A stretch of DNA of 64,000 nt from Tomocerus qinae (taxonomy: Eukaryota; Arthropoda; Collembola; Entomobryomorpha; Tomoceridae). The translations under genes were made by a program, and so were the position numbers. The DNA lies in the NCBI GenBank assembly GCA_020055645.1, contig CM034549.1, positions 5,518,001 to 5,582,000 on the forward strand, given 5' to 3'. Below, one piece after another: positions 48,087 through 61,890 of the stretch (the first letter of the stretch is position 1; each line of letters begins with the position of its first letter). The notes under the pieces were generated by a model that was not told where the DNA came from, did no database searches, and was given only the letters and a program-made list of their open reading frames with translations.

Positions 48087-51000
48087 ATGAGTCCCCCTTA
48101 CTACAGCTCGGAGTCGGTGATGGCCAGAAGCTCCTGTGGCTACATGTCAGACGATGATCTGATGGCCAGGCGCTCCAGGATGGCCGCTGCCTCCAGGACG
48201 GGCATCTACTCCAGGGAGGACTTCAGGGAACAGTACTGCATCAACCAGAGAGCCCTCGAAGGACTTGACAAGTCCAAGTCCACTTCCTTCCTCTTCGGCT
48301 GCATCTCCTCGTATCAAGTAAACACAAATATTCATATCCTCCTCCCCCTCCCCTTTTACCCCTCCCCCTATTTACATTTTCAATTTACAATTTCTAAAAG
48401 TAGGTACTTAATGACGGGAGTGGTCTCTGCAACTGTCTCGTCCGTCTGTTACTCTTAAACTTAACGCATGGTTATTGGAACAACTAAAATCATGGTGGAG
48501 GTCAAGTGTGGAAACGACAGAAATGTACTCTCCTAAGGGATAACTCACTTTAATTATTGTCATTTAGACATCTTTTGCAGGTCATTGATGGAGAACAATT
48601 TGATACCTAAAAGCTGCGGATGTTGTAGATTGACCCACTCCCACTGCAGAGCTGCAGATAATTATATGCTGCGGTCTATATAGTAGTGAGTGAGTGAGTG
48701 AGTGAGTGTAAACAGGAAATCCCAATCTCCCGATTCATCATCTCCCAAAATATCTTGCCTTGTCTTTGCCATTAATTCGATTCTTCCTCCTCTGAGGGGA
48801 AAGACTTGATGTTTTGTTTTGTTGGCTTTCAGGAGAGTCCGTGCAAGAAACGGGACAATTTTTTTACATCTTGCTACGGTCGCCACCCGAGTGACGAAAA
48901 TGTTCATGCTCATTCCTCTGCCCCCATTTCCCCCCAAAGTAGAGATACTTCCTCAGCAGCCGCAGCCGCTTCATTGCACTATCCAAGAAGATGGAGAGAG
49001 GTCAGTATAGTTAATACAAGAGTCATCGCATCTTTAATTCCAAGAATGTTTGATTCATTTTGAGACTGCAGTGACGTATAAGTGGCGTTTAATTATTCAG
49101 CAGGGTTTTCTGGAGTCGAGTGACGATGGAGGCTTCGAGGGTCAGCACGGAAGAAGACGACCCCGCAGCGTCGCCGTGTCTAGGGAAAATCTCTACAACG
49201 AAGCCAAACGTTACACTTGGAATGAGCAGGTATCAATCTCTTTCACCTGCCTTATCGTTCTAAATCTCATCCATACAAAATCAATATTATCTACATAGGA
49301 CATTGTTTAACAATCTAGAATAGAATCCTCCACATCAACTTTCTTAACTTAAGCATCCTTCAAGTCCCATCAAAAATTCTTGCCTAGTTTTCTTTAAAAT
49401 CAAGTCAATAGTGATACATGTTTGAAGAATGGATGAGGGAATTATCTCTCTCTAGAGATGATTGCGGGCTAAATTAACTGTAAATAGTAAATCGGTAAAA
49501 ATTGTCCAAAATTGACAAGATTTGTTATTTTCATAGCTGGGAATAATGCAATGGGTTGTTGGAAGTAGTATTTATTACAAGAGTGGGTGGTAACTGGGAA
49601 TAATGTATATGTGAAGATGGAGCGATATGTGGAGCGAGGCGGAGTGGAGGATTGGACCCGCCGTCCAGCTGGTCGCTACCCGTCTGCCCCAGTGACCCAA
49701 ATCGAGTCTACGCGGAAGCATGTGAGTTTCGACTGTTCGAGTCTTGCCCGCTCAGCCACTGCCAGTTCTTTCGACGAACACAAAATCCGAAAGGCGAGAT
49801 TCGACGTCTTGAACTCCATTACCACTTCCCAGGAAAGACTCCTCGACGGAAGAAAAACACCCGAACTCCCCGTTTTTGTTGGTAAGGTCAAGCCAAATCG
49901 AATGAATTTATTTATATAATTTAGAGTATAGCAAGAGATAGAAGCAACGTTACAATTCAAATTGCCTTCTGATAGATGACCATAAAATTCTCAGATTGTC
50001 CCTGTTAGGTTTAAAAAGTACCTCTCGATTCGGATTTTTCAGAGTAGTTTAGGCTTAGGATCAAGAGAGGGATAAACATGTTTTCATATTTAATTTTGGC
50101 TCATTTTGTGAAACTGAGTAGACGTAAAATTAAAAAACCCGAAGATGAGAACTCAAGCAACGCAGACTGAGACGTTTATCGTCCGAGCATCTGGGCCGCC
50201 ACCGTACCTCAGCCTCAGTCCAAGAACTTCTTATCGGGTAAGATCTCTATATTAGTTCATTTACAACTTATAATGACTTGACGGGGAATTTGAAAAATTT
50301 ATCAACAGTTAAAAATAATTAACTTGTAGACTTTAACTACAATTCCTATTTATTGCAATAAAATTTCGAATTCCCCTACAAACGAATTGAAAAGGATTGG
50401 AAATAAAAAAAACTAAAATGTAATTTAAGTCGCGTGATTGGCAGGTGCGGATGGTTTCTCAAGGCGCTCAAACGAATGGAATGTTGAATAACGAGCCCAA
50501 GGCCAAGTCGACGAGCTACATGGACAAGGAGAGCAGCGAGAGTGACAACGAAAGTCGGAAGCGGCTACGAGCCCCACTACAGAAAACGCTCTCAGACGGC
50601 GAGATTCTACTGGAGAGGAAGAAGACAGTCAACAGCAGTTACAGCGACACCACGCGGAGGTAAAAAACAAAACAATCTTTAATAACAAACTTTTAGTTTT
50701 CAAAAGCTAAATCGAAGCAATCTTTTCAAATTCGATTTACTTTCGCTTTTTGTTCCTCATTGTTCAATTTTTTAATACAATTTTATTTTTTGTGCAGTGA
50801 GGAGACGATCGTTCAGAATCGATTCGTAGATGTGGAAGACAATCAGCAGATGCAAATGAGTGAAGAGGAGGAGGAGGAAGAGGAGGAGGACAATGTGGAC
50901 ATCAAAGACAACGAGGACTTCTTCCATGAAAATATCCTACAGTTGATCCGGAGCAGCACAACTGTCGTTGTAGAGGTATCTTATTTACAAGTCGATAACG

Positions 51001-53914
51001 ACAATGACGTCATAAAGACATAATAAGCATTGGGCATGTTCGCGAAAAGTTTCTTGGGCTGTTTTTGACGAAAATGAGTCATAAATAACCCAAAAATCGA
51101 AGACTTTTCCTCCCACTTGTTGCAAAATGAATCTTGTCCAACGGAAATCCTTTTTCTTGTTTCCCTTTGAAAGAGTTTCAGGATTTGTTGTGAATGATAA
51201 TTTCAGGAAAAGAAGGAGGACAAGTTGCATTTGGGGGAGAGCATGGATTCGGGAGGATCTCGGGAGACGGCAGAGACGAAGCAGACGACGAGTCCTACAG
51301 AGTCCAGCTCCTCCGGTTCCTACTCCGTCTTTGAGTTCAATGAGAACAAAGAACGACTACGAGGAAGGCTCAAGCTGGAATTTCCGCCGGGGGTCAACAT
51401 GTACTCTCTCCCGCGTAGTCCCGCAATTTCCTCTTTTCGTAAATATTTCATTCTCCTATTCAAAGTTCCTCATTCACTAAAGTTAATAAATAGTTATCCA
51501 TTCACAACAGATTTATCAACTTTCTACTTTTTATGCCATTTCCGGATGGTTGGACTTGAATTGATTACATTTACAAAACTGAATCACAATTTCTAAAACA
51601 TTGTTTACTGAAATAATCTTTGATTATGGTAAACAGATGAATTGGAGCAGAAGAATCTTTTGGTGCCTCCGTCTTCGCCGGAGAGTCGGAAAAGTAGTGT
51701 AGCTAGTGACAATGTGTTCGAAAAACTGCCAATATTTGACTTGCCACTGCCAGAAACAATCAACAACAACGGCCAGTTGTTGGATTTGCTTGTGAAGCCA
51801 CCGGAGGGTTGGGGAGACTCTCCAGACACACCAACTCCCAAAATGACCAAAAAGGTAGTCTTAAAAAAGAAGTCAGTCAAAGGGAAGACGTTGCGTGCGA
51901 AATCAGAGGAGCGACAACCAATTAAATTCGCCGACTGCAAACAAGACGTAAGACTAAATTTTATTTTTTAAACGGCAAGTTTAAATATTTGTAAATTGTT
52001 ATCAATAGGCCGCCACTCAGAGCTCTATTTCCCTTCACGCCAGTTTACACGACTTGTCAACTATCGACGATGACGATTCAGGTAAGCCATAAATAATTAT
52101 TAATTATATTATTAATTATATTATTAATTATATTATTAATTGGTTTAATGAATTTAACTGGATAGGCATTTATATGGAGCCTTACACGCTCGGCATTTGG
52201 GTTTATATCGGAGAAAACGAAGAGTTGCAAGTTTGGAAGAGTCACGAGCCGTTGGCACGAACTTCGTCTGGCGAATCCACCATTTCCGAAAAAGAGTTTA
52301 ATAAGAAATTCACTGCATTGACCCACCGAATGGTCCACCGAAAAGCCTCAGGAGAAACTTACCGTCGTCTAGCCTCCAACTCGTTAGGTATTGGGTTTTT
52401 CTTGTTCTTCGAGACTCTCCGCCACGGACTTTCTCCGAAGTACCCAGTTTGCCATTTTATTCAATACCTCCCTCCCTTTTATAAGGTTTGGAGGTTTCGG
52501 AGGTTACGAGTTATTGAGCTTAATAAATGAAGAAATGGTTACAGAAGTTTCGGAGGTCCCTCCCGTTGCCCAAATCCATATCCTAAATCCATATCCACAT
52601 TTTCATGCAGAAGGCTTCAATTTGGTTGGGCTTTTGTCAATTTGGTTTCAATTTGTTTCAGAGATAAACAAACGGGTGACGTTAACGAGAAAGGGAGGTG
52701 AATTTGGTTTTCGTATACATGGGAGTCGACCGGTTGTGGTGTCTGCGGTTGAGGCTGGGACGCCGGCGGAAGAGTCTGGCCTTGAAGTCGGAGACGTCAT
52801 CATGTCCATTAATGGGGTAGCTGTTCTCGACTCCAGTCATTCCGATGTCGTCAGAATCGCCAGAAGCGATGTTTTGGAGATGGAATTGGCTCGGACTGCT
52901 GATATCCTCTTACGCGAATTCGATTCCTCCGACGTCTTCAATGGATATTTGCTCAAATGTGGACAAATGTCGTGGGTCAGAAGGTCAGTCATCAATTAAG
53001 TCTTTGAAAACAATTATTTATTGAATTGTAATTTCTTCAGGTGGTTTTCACTGAAATCGGACTACTGCATGTACTACTACAAGAACGAAGACGTTTCTCA
53101 AGGACTGCCTCTTGGAGCTCTGTCGCTCATTCACTGCACAATCAATGCCCAACAACCAATTCCTAATCAGGACAACGAAGAAATATTCCCTTTCCAAATC
53201 ATTCGGGCCAACGGACCCTCCATCATTGTAGCAACTTTCAGTTACGAGCTCAGGGATAAGTGGATCAACGTTATCAATCAGACCATTCAGCAAGCTGCTC
53301 AGGTGACATTTTTACAACATTACAACAAACGTTTGATTATCTAAAGTTAAGATTATTTCTCAAAGTTAAGTTTGGTTCTAAACCATCAAAGGACAAACTT
53401 ACTTTGATGATTTACTGGCAACTGCCCTCGTTGGAAAAATATTTTTTCATTTACTGTTGTTGTAGGATGACAAGTGGATAGCTCTGAGTGGTCGGTATGT
53501 GATGGGACCTCCAGACGGAATCCTCAACAGTGACTGTGACGGCGTTCTCGCAAAACTCGGTCGTAGGCTAAAAACCTGGACACGGCGTTTTTGTGTCCTC
53601 AAGGATGCCTGTATTTACTTTTTCTCTTCTCAGGAGGTTAGAACGTCACGGGAAAAGAAAAACTTTCAATTTATCCTATCGTTTACAATGTTTTTATTTT
53701 AACCTTTTCCATAAATGGCATTAATTTTGGAAATATAAAAGCTTGTTTGTGTTTTTCAGGTGACGACAGCGTTAGGTGCAGCCCATTTACATGGTTATCG
53801 CGTACAAACTGTGACGTCTCTTGGGGGTAAAAAACACGCCTTTGAGTTGATCCCCCCACTCGCTAATATGAGACATTATTACCTTGCAGCGGATACAGAA
53901 CATGATCGGAAAAG
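48087..53914 (+). CDS. PDZ and tandem PH domain scaffold protein, 15 exons, 3' end not found in window
   Basis: My model is join(48087..48317, 48833..49000, 49104..49229, 49584..49881, 50122..50237, 50445..50659, 50798..50975, 51207..51438, 51637..51947, 52009..52081, 52166..52387, 52662..52983, 53041..53302, 53466..53636, 53760..53914), all in phase; the 49584 acceptor is weak. It gives ~1027 aa and ends on a split codon. Residues 1-720 are mostly disordered, Ser/Arg-rich, with an acidic run (SEEEEEEEEEDN). A PDZ follows at ~727-805 (RKGGEFGFRIHGSRPVVVSA; GLEVGDVIMSING). PH1 is at ~815-915 (FNGYLLKCGQMSWVRRWFSL) and PH2 starts at ~938 (DGVLAKLGRRLKTWTRRFCV). PDZ domains bind protein tails and PH domains bind phosphoinositides or membranes, so a membrane-linked signalling scaffold is likely. 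I cannot name the orthologue; a PLEKHH-like or RhoGAP/RhoGEF-type C-terminus could follow. Confidence 0.82.
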
Positions 53915-55443
53915 GTACCTCATTGACCTCATTTCACCAAAGGCTTCGTATATTATTTACTTTACTACTTAGGAGATGTTTGTCATAAAAAGATAATAAT
54001 TTGATGGTACCGTTTATCATCGAAATACTTCTTCCTCCTAAATCCTCTTTCTAATAAGAACCATTGCTAAAGGAGTACCTACTTTGAAAAATTCATGCAA
54101 ACTTTTAAAAAAAGTCTTAAATGTCAAAAAGTCAGAGTCGGTCCTCCTGTGGAGCAAGTGCTCTACACTCTTTTGGACATCGCCTCCTCGAATCAACTAT
54201 AAACGTAATATATGCACGTTCTTTGAAAGCACAAAAGCAGAATGCGCATGCCCTACCCTCTAAACCAACGACATGAGTTGATTCATCATGACTAAAGTAT
54301 AAAGGTAATCTGGCGCACGCGCATTGAATAATGAATGTTTATAATAATGTACCCCAAAACAGTTTACCCGAAGCCCACTATTAGCAAAGTGTCTCACCCG
54401 ACAATAGCATGTTGCGTGTGATGGACGTGGGGTAAACTGCTGTGGGGCACATTATTAAATACCTTTGTATGTACGTATGTTTGTATGTGTCTATATGTAC
54501 AAATGAGCAGAGCCCCCAGCCGTGATATTTTGTGGCGGCGGCGGATGATCCCCCATTTTTCATCGGTTGAGCCACCTTAGCCGAGGTTTACCGGCGGCGG
54601 CTGATAAATATCATTTTTAAAGTATAAACACGAAGTTTGGACATGTGTAGTGAAATATTCCTTATGTTTTTAAGTATGTTTCATACCAACGCACCATAGA
54701 TGTAAACATAACCATCCACCATCCCATCCGGATGTTTGGATGGGCTGGAAAGACAATAATTTTGATGTCGGTAATGGGCTGGATTGGATGGAGGCAATTT
54801 CTTAAATGTTGATGATGGGCTTGATGGGATGGGTACAGTAGCCTGGATGGTCATTATAGGCTGGATGGAAAGGAGTTGGTTGTCACATCCTTTGGAGTGA
54901 ATCGAACAACTCGAATAATCGAATAACAAACAATAGACCCCATACTATCTAAGAAGTATATTTTTACGACTACAAGGTTTGAAATTGTCGACCGTAAGAA
55001 ATGACATGTTATTTTTTTAATTCGCATTCAAACAAATACAAATAAATGTTCGAATTAAGCAATCTGTACGTAGATACTTGTTACGAATACGAAATATTCT
55101 TTAAGCTTCTAAGCTTTGATATCGAGTATATTTGGTGTGCTGGATAAGAACCAATACCTTCCCATCCGGATGTCATGATGGGTTGGATGGGGTTTTTATC
55201 AAAATATATTCATCAATAACCTATCTATCTATATCATACCAATAGTATAAAGCTGAGGTGGAATAAATAAAGGGATGGATGAAATTCGTGTTAGTACGCC
55301 GTGCATGCCGCTCAGGGAATTTATGAAATTTTCTGCGGTTGAAATCTTCGGCCTGTCATTGAAGTTCGGGCTAATATGCAATCGCTAGAATATTACATGT
55401 TTCAACATTTTTCTAGCACATCTTATGTGCTAGGTTTCACCTA
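53915..55443. other. Probable intron / repeats after the last visible PDZ-PH exon
   Basis: Holds a MITE at 54340-54460, a (GGC)-rich palindromic stretch near 54530-54600, a ggctggatgg-rich repeat near 54705-54880 and its echo near 55160-55195. No acceptor continuing the PH2 domain was found, so the next exon is either beyond the window or hidden. Confidence 0.45.
54340..54460. mobile_element. Short MITE (TAATAATGTACCCCA ends)
   Basis: taataatgtaccccaaaaca + gtttaccc at the left is matched with few mismatches by ggggtaaactgctgtggggc + acattatta at the right. It is about 120 bp, with no coding capacity. Confidence 0.65.
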
Positions 55444-55689
55444 GTCTATACTATATTATAATTTCCGGGAGTTTGTATTTATGTCTGTGTGTGTGTCCAC
55501 CCCTAGTTTCCCTATGTTGACACTTCTAAAAGCAGTAAACCTACGGCAAGCCGTAACAGAAGCTCGCCTGAGTGAAGGGGGCCGTGTACACATTTTTTGG
55601 TTGAATGATAATAGAAACAGATTTATTTTGATTAGTAAAATGTAATTCAAATTTGATCAATATTTACAATTATTGAAAAAATCTTCAAC

Positions 55690-56130
55690 ATCAACAGACA
55701 ATCAATATTGATTAATATTGACTATTAAAATCAATAGAAAATCTAAATAGATTAATATTGACTATTAAAATCAACAGAAAATCAAAATAGATTAATATTG
55801 ACTATTAAAACCAAAAGGAAATCAAAATAGATTAATATTGACTATTAAAATCAATAGAAAATCAACAGAAAATCAAAATAGATAACTGTTGACTATGAAA
55901 ATCAACATAACATCAAACTAGATTAAGATTGAGTATGAAAATAAGCATAAAATCAAAATTGATTAATATTAAGTATCAAAATAAACAAAAAATCAAATAT
56001 TATTAATATTCATATTCAAAATAATCAAAAAATCAAAATTGATTAATATGGAGTATAAAAATCAAAAGAAAATCAAAATCGATTAATTTGGCTATCATAA
56101 TGAAAAGCAATTCGAAAAATATATATTTAA
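55690..56130. repeat. A+T-rich tandem repeat (gattaatattgactattaaa...)
   Basis: A ~55-bp unit, gattaatattgactattaaa + atcaatagaaaatcaaaata, repeats about seven to eight times and becomes degenerate toward 56130. No coding capacity. Confidence 0.75.
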
Positions 56131-56329
56131 CTATCAATTTGTATAAAAATGCGAAATAGGTTTAATACTAGCTGGTTAGCCCGTCCTACGACAGGGCTCA
56201 GTTTCACATAAAGCAAAATTAAAGATTCAAATATGACAAATCCCAAGCTCAAGTGCCCTGATATTTCATACCACAGTTTCCTTTACAACCTCGGCCAATC
56301 CGTACCAATTCAGTAGTCTCATCTCCCAG

Positions 56330-57120
56330 CCCCTTCCCAAAAAACATAATTGTTCCATCGACATGAAGTCTCTAGCTCCCTGCCCCCTCCGAAATAACAA
56401 CTTCTGCACCGAATGTTACATCCACCTCCCAAATAACAATTGTTTCACCGACATGTAACCTCTACCTCCCAAATACCAATTGTTTCACCGACATGTAACT
56501 TCCACCTCCCCCTCCCAAATAACAACTTTTTTACGGACATGTAACCTCCACCTCCCCTTCCCAAATAACAATTGTTTCAGCAACATAACGTTTCTACCTC
56601 CCAGCCGCTTCACAAATAACAACCTTTTTACGGACATGTAGCCCCTTCTCCTCCCCGGCCCCTTCCCAAATAACAATTATTTCAACGACATGTAGTCTCC
56701 TCCTCCCCAGCCCCTTCCCAAATAACAATTATTTCAACGACATGTAGTCTCCTCCTCCCCGGCCCCTTCCCAAATAACAATGTTTCAATGAGATGTAGTC
56801 TCTACCTCCCCAGCCCCTTCCCAAACAACAATTGTTTCAATGACATGCAGTCTCCACCTCCCCGCCCCTTTCCAAATAACAATTGTTTCAGCAAAATAAA
56901 GTTTCTACCTCCCCGCCCCTTCCCAAATAAGAACTTTTTCAACGACGTGTAAACTCCACCTCCCCGCCCCTTCCCTAAATAACAATTGTTTCATCCACAT
57001 GTGGTCTCCACCTCCCCGCCACTACCCAAATAATATATTTTTTCAACGTCCCCGCCCCTTCCAAAATAACATAATTGTTCATCGACATGCAGTCTCAGCC
57101 TCACCGCCCCATCCCAATTA
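56330..57120. repeat. Minisatellite A (~48-50-bp unit), left arm
   Basis: The unit is about ccccttcccaaataacaatt + gtttcaacgacatgtagtct + ccacctcc, about 16 copies, variable. It is mirrored by the array at 61140-61890. Confidence 0.85.
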
Positions 57121-57129
57121 ACATAACAT

Positions 57130-58290
57130 AACATAACACAGGGTTTTTACTTTTTACTGTTTCCAGAAGTTACAAAATATGGTTTTACCACTTCTGGAAG
57201 TGTCAACATATGATTTTATTACTTCTGGAAGTGTCAACATAGGTATTTAATGCTATTAGAAGTGCCAACATATAGTTTTAATGCTTCTATAAGTGTCAAC
57301 ATAAGGTTTTACAGCTTCTAGAAGTGTCAACATAGGGTTTTATTGCTCCTAGAAGTGTCAACATAGGGTTTTACTGCTTTTAGAAATGTCAACATATATA
57401 TTAATTGCTATTAGAAGTGTCAACATAACGTTTTACTGCTTATAGACAACATATATATTAATTGCTATTAGAAGTGTCAACATAGGGTTTTACGGCTTTT
57501 AGAAGTGTCAACATAGATATTTATTGCTATTAGATGTGTCAACATAGGGTTTAACTGCTTCTAGAAGTGTCAACAATTGGGTTTTACGGCTTCTAGAAGT
57601 GTCAACATAGGGTTTTACTGCTTCTAGATGTGTCAACATAGGGTTTTACGGCTTCTAGAAGTGTCAACATAGGGTTTTACTGCTTCTAGAAGTGTCAACA
57701 TAGGGTTTTACGGCTTCTAGAAGTGTCAAAATACGGTTTTACTGCTTCTAAAAGTGTCAACATAGGGTTTTACTGCTTCTAGAAGTGTCAACATACGGTT
57801 TTTACTGCTTCTAGAAGTGTCAACATACGGTTTTTACTGCTTCTAGAAGTGTCAACATAAGGTTTTACAGCTTCTAGAAGTGTCAACTAAGGGTTTTATT
57901 GCGTCTAGAAGTGTCAATATAGGGTTTTACTGCTTTTAGAAATGTCAACATATATATTAATTGCTATTAGAAGTGTCAACATAACGTTTTCTGCTTATAG
58001 ACAACATATATATTAATTGCTATTAGAAGTGTCAACATAGGGTTTTACGGCTTTTAGAAGTGTCAACATAGATATTTATTGCTATTAGATGTGTCAATAT
58101 AGTGTTTAACTGCTTCTAGAAGTGTCAACAATAGGGTTTTTCGGCTTCTAGAAGTGTCAACATAGGGTTTTACTGCTTCTAGAAGTGTCAACACAGGGTT
58201 TTACGGCTTCTAGAAGTGTCAACATAGGGTTTTACTGCTTCTAGAAGTGTCAACATAGGGTTTTACTGCTTCTAGAAGTGTCAACAAAGG
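57130..58290. repeat. Minisatellite B (31-bp unit around TTCTAGAAG), left arm
   Basis: The unit aacatagggttttactgctt + ctagaagtgtc is 31 bp and repeats about 35 times. Each copy contains the palindrome cTTCTAGAAg. A ~600-bp block (57300-57580) is itself repeated as 57860-58140, a higher-order duplication. Confidence 0.88.
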
Positions 58291-58959
58291 GGAACTGGGG
58301 GTGGACACACATACATACATACATACATACTCACGGAAATTATAATATAGTATAGATATAGATTTTGTACTATCCGGCTAACAATTCATAGGAAGCACAA
58401 TTAAAATTCCAATGTCCATTTAATGCCAAATTTTCATTTTGACTATCAAAATGAAGACTAAGTGAGCGCGCGGCATCTCAGCAACCTATGTACCAATGTG
58501 GCCCATTTTTAATAGGCTTTGTCACAGGTCCATAGGCAATGTTTTTGCCAAGTTTAGTTGAAATCCATTAATATTTTCAAAAGTTATCGTGTAAACGGAC
58601 GAACAGACAGACGGACTGTGCGATTCTATAAGCTGCCTCAAGGTACTTTAAATACGACGTAACAAGGTATGCTGATAGTGGGGATTGAAATTCACTCAAA
58701 ACCACTTACGGGAGAAATGTACAGGCGGCCCCATGCCATTGAGTAATGCTCTATGGCTCCTTCTCCTTTGATCCCCATTAGTGGTTCTCAGAGATTTTTT
58801 AAAAAACTATAAGCTTACCTTGTTAGGTCGCCATGGTAGCTACCTTGAGCTGCCTGTTCAGGCGAGCTAAAACCCTATGTTGACACTCCTAGAAGCAGTA
58901 AAACCATATGTTTACACTTCTAGAAGCAGTAAAACCATATGACGGCTTGAGCCGAAGAA

Positions 58960-60225
58960 CGATGTATGTTAGAATAATATCCAGCTCACCCTGGTATTTA
59001 TTTTACAATAGTAACTGTAAACAAACTAAATATCCGAGAGCAACTTCACAACGCACCCGACAACTGAATAATAATGTTAGTAATTAAATGGGATAGTGCA
59101 AAAAGTGCAAAAACTATCATTTTATTTGGAAATCTATAAAACGGTTGAAAATTTTTCGAAGTCTCCGACAGTCGACTGGCTAACAAAGAATTTAAACTTT
59201 TTTTAAATGCCTTGAAAGCCATTTTAGCCGACCAGCCGGCTGGTCACCGACCGAACACTATTCCCAAGTCAAGGTAGGGTCCGATTTGGCTAAATTTAGT
59301 CAGCGGGATATTGTTTCCTCCGTTTTCTCCTACCCCGTTTCCTCCACGTTGCCACATAACCTATTATCCTAATATGCCTCCCGTAAAATAATCATAGGTA
59401 AGAAATAAATTTTTTTATTACATCAGTTTAGAAAGAGGCAAAAATAGATTTTATTAAGTTTGGATGTTGGAGGAAACAGATAATAGGTTACGAGGCAAGG
59501 GAAGAAACGGTATTCCGCTGCCTAAATTCAGCCTCCAAATTTTCCAACGCTTAAAAATTACCCCTCCCACTGAACGTACCAAATGAAAAACACTGACCAC
59601 TAACAGCACTTAATAGCGAGTACGTACGGGTCTAAAAATATAAATTTTAAGTTTCTTGTGCACGTAACGATTTAAACATTTAAAATTATAATTCATTTTT
59701 AACGGAAAAAGGCAAATGTTTAGCAACATGTTTGTTTGTTTTAGCCTTAAATTTCACAGAAACTTAAAATTTTAGTTTCCATACCGAAGAAATGTGGACA
59801 AATACTTAATTTAACTACAATTTAAATAAATACAACTACAAAATTTAATTTTCATGCCACAGAATGCAAAGAAACTCCAGTTTACAGTTTTAGTTCGCTT
59901 GTTCGCAGTAACCTAAAATTTTTGTTTTGGAATTTTAGTTTTTAGAACGCAGTAAGCAATGAAATTTGAATTTTCAGACTGCTTTTTGTGCACTGAAATG
60001 AAACTCGATATTAGTGAAAACCAATGCGCCTTTAAATGAAACTTGTTTCAGTAAAAGCCAGTTTTCATCTATGTTATTAATAACTAACAAAAGATTTCAA
60101 AATTGTCTCGGTGTCGGATACATTCTTTCGTGTGTACCGGTCTCCTTCGAGCTGACAACATTTTGTTACTAGGGGTTTTAAACAAATTTAGGATTTTGTT
60201 CTAACATACATCGTTCTGCGGCTTA
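58960..60225. mobile_element. Inner element of the foldback (GCCGAAGAACGATGTATG ends)
   Basis: gccgaagaacgatgtatgtt + agaa near 58967 is matched inverted near 60200-60222 (ttctaacatacatcgttctg + cggc). Length is ~1.26 kb. It contains a stretch with ccgaccagccggctggtc near 59229, as also seen in the hAT element at 62415. No coding capacity. Confidence 0.6.
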
Positions 60226-60544
60226 ACCCTTATGCTCATGCGTGAGATTTATTATGATTATGAGGGAAGAGAAAATCTGTTCCCAAATCAGTTCTGCTTG
60301 CATTTGTCTACAACTAGGGTGTAAATTTCTGTGTCTCCAAATTTCATCTATTTTTGATATTCAATATAGATTCTCTGTTGTTTTAATCAGTGATTCTTTT
60401 GCAATTATTACTTAGTTAAGTAACAATTATTCGCAATACACACACCCGCAGGCAGGAACTCAACCATAAAAAATAACTAGATATTTGGATATTCCACAAT
60501 TTAGTTACAAAAAATCATCCGTCAATCCTCAACCCACACATTCT

Positions 60545-61135
60545 TCATGGTCCTGTTTACACTTCTAGAAGCAGTAAAACCCTATGTTTACACTTCTAGA
60601 AGCAGTAAAACCCTATGTTGATGCTTCCAGTGGCAGTAAAACCCTATGTTGACATTTCTAGAAGCAGTAAAACCCTATGTTGTCACTTCTAGAAGCAGTA
60701 AAACCCTATGTTGACACTTCTAGAAGCAGTGAAACCCTATGTTGACACTTTTAATAGCAATAAATACCTATGTTGACATTTCTAGAAGCAATAAAACCCT
60801 ATGTTGACACTTCTAATAGCAATAAATATTTTTGACACTTCTAGAAGCAGTAAATCCCTATGTTGACACTTCTAATAGCAATAAATACCTATGTTGACAC
60901 TTCTAGATGCAATAAAACCCTATGTTGACATTTCTAGAAGCAATAAAACCCTATGTTGACACTTCTAATAGCAATAAATATTGTTGACACTTCTAGAAGC
61001 AGTAAATCCATATGTTGACACTTCTAGAAGTAGTAAATTCATGTTGACGCTTCCAGAAGTAGTAAATTCATGTTGGCGCTTCCAGAAGTAGTAAAATCAT
61101 ATTATGTTTTCACTTCTAGAAGCAGTAGAAACCCT
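60545..61135. repeat. Minisatellite B, right arm (inverse orientation)
   Basis: The 31-bp unit read in the opposite sense, gacacttctagaagcagtaa + aaccctatgtt, repeats about 18 times. A small block at 58868-58940 is separated from it by the inner element. Confidence 0.85.
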
Positions 61136-61139
61136 ACGT

Positions 61140-61890
61140 TATGTTATTTGGGAAGAGGTGGTTTGGTTGAGGCTACATGTTGATCAAACTATTATGTTAT
61201 TTTGGAAGTGGCGGGTACGTGGAGACTATTCATGTTGTTGGAAAAATATATTATTTTGGTAGTGCCGGGGAGGTGGAGACCATACATGTCAATAATACAA
61301 CTCTATTATTTTAGAAGGAGCGGGGAGGTGGAGACCATACATGTCGATGAAACAATTGTGTTATTTGGGTAGTGGTGGGGAGAAAAGATTGTTAGTTGGT
61401 CTACGAGGTAGAGACTACATGTCGATGAAAAATTGTCATTTGAGAAGGGGTCGAACGATGGATACTACATGTTGATGAAAAATTGTTATTTGGGAATAGG
61501 CGTGGAGTTGGAGGCTACATGTGTGTAAAAAAGTTATTAGGGAGGGGCGGGGAAGTGGATACTACAAGTCGCTGACACAATTGTTATTTGGGAAGGGGCG
61601 GGTAGGTGGAGGGTACATGTCGGTGAAAATTTTCTATTTAGGAGGGGGCGGGGTGGTAGAGACTTCATGCCGAAGAAACAATTATTGTAGGATACATGTC
61701 GATGCATTTGTTATTTGGGAAGGGGCCGGGAGGTTGAGGTTATAAGTTGGTGAAAAGGTTGTTATTTTGGGAAGGGGCGGGGAGGTGGAGGCTACATGTC
61801 AATGAAAAATTTGTTATTTGGGAAGGGGCGAGGACGTGGAGGTTACATGTCGGTGAAAAAGTTGTTAATTGGGAGGGGGTGGGGAGGTGG
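61140..61890. repeat. Minisatellite A, right arm (inverse orientation)
   Basis: The unit ttatttgggaaggggcgggg + aggtggaggctacatgtcga + tgaaaaa repeats about 15 times, complementary to the left array. Open frames here (61521-61929) are repeat-derived. Confidence 0.85.

Larger units (their letters stand above)
55444..58354. mobile_element. Element with CTATACTATATTATAATTTCCG ends, overlapping the larger foldback
   Basis: ctatactatattataatttc + cg at 55447 is matched inverted ending near 58354 (cggaaattataatatagtatag). The repeats continue inward through acacac/tatatac-type DNA to gtccacccc and cccctag, then the 31-bp repeat. It contains a ~55-bp A+T-rich tandem (gattaatattgactattaaa) at 55690-56130. 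Its right end lies inside the larger foldback 56168-62036, so the two are interleaved rather than nested. Confidence 0.6.
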
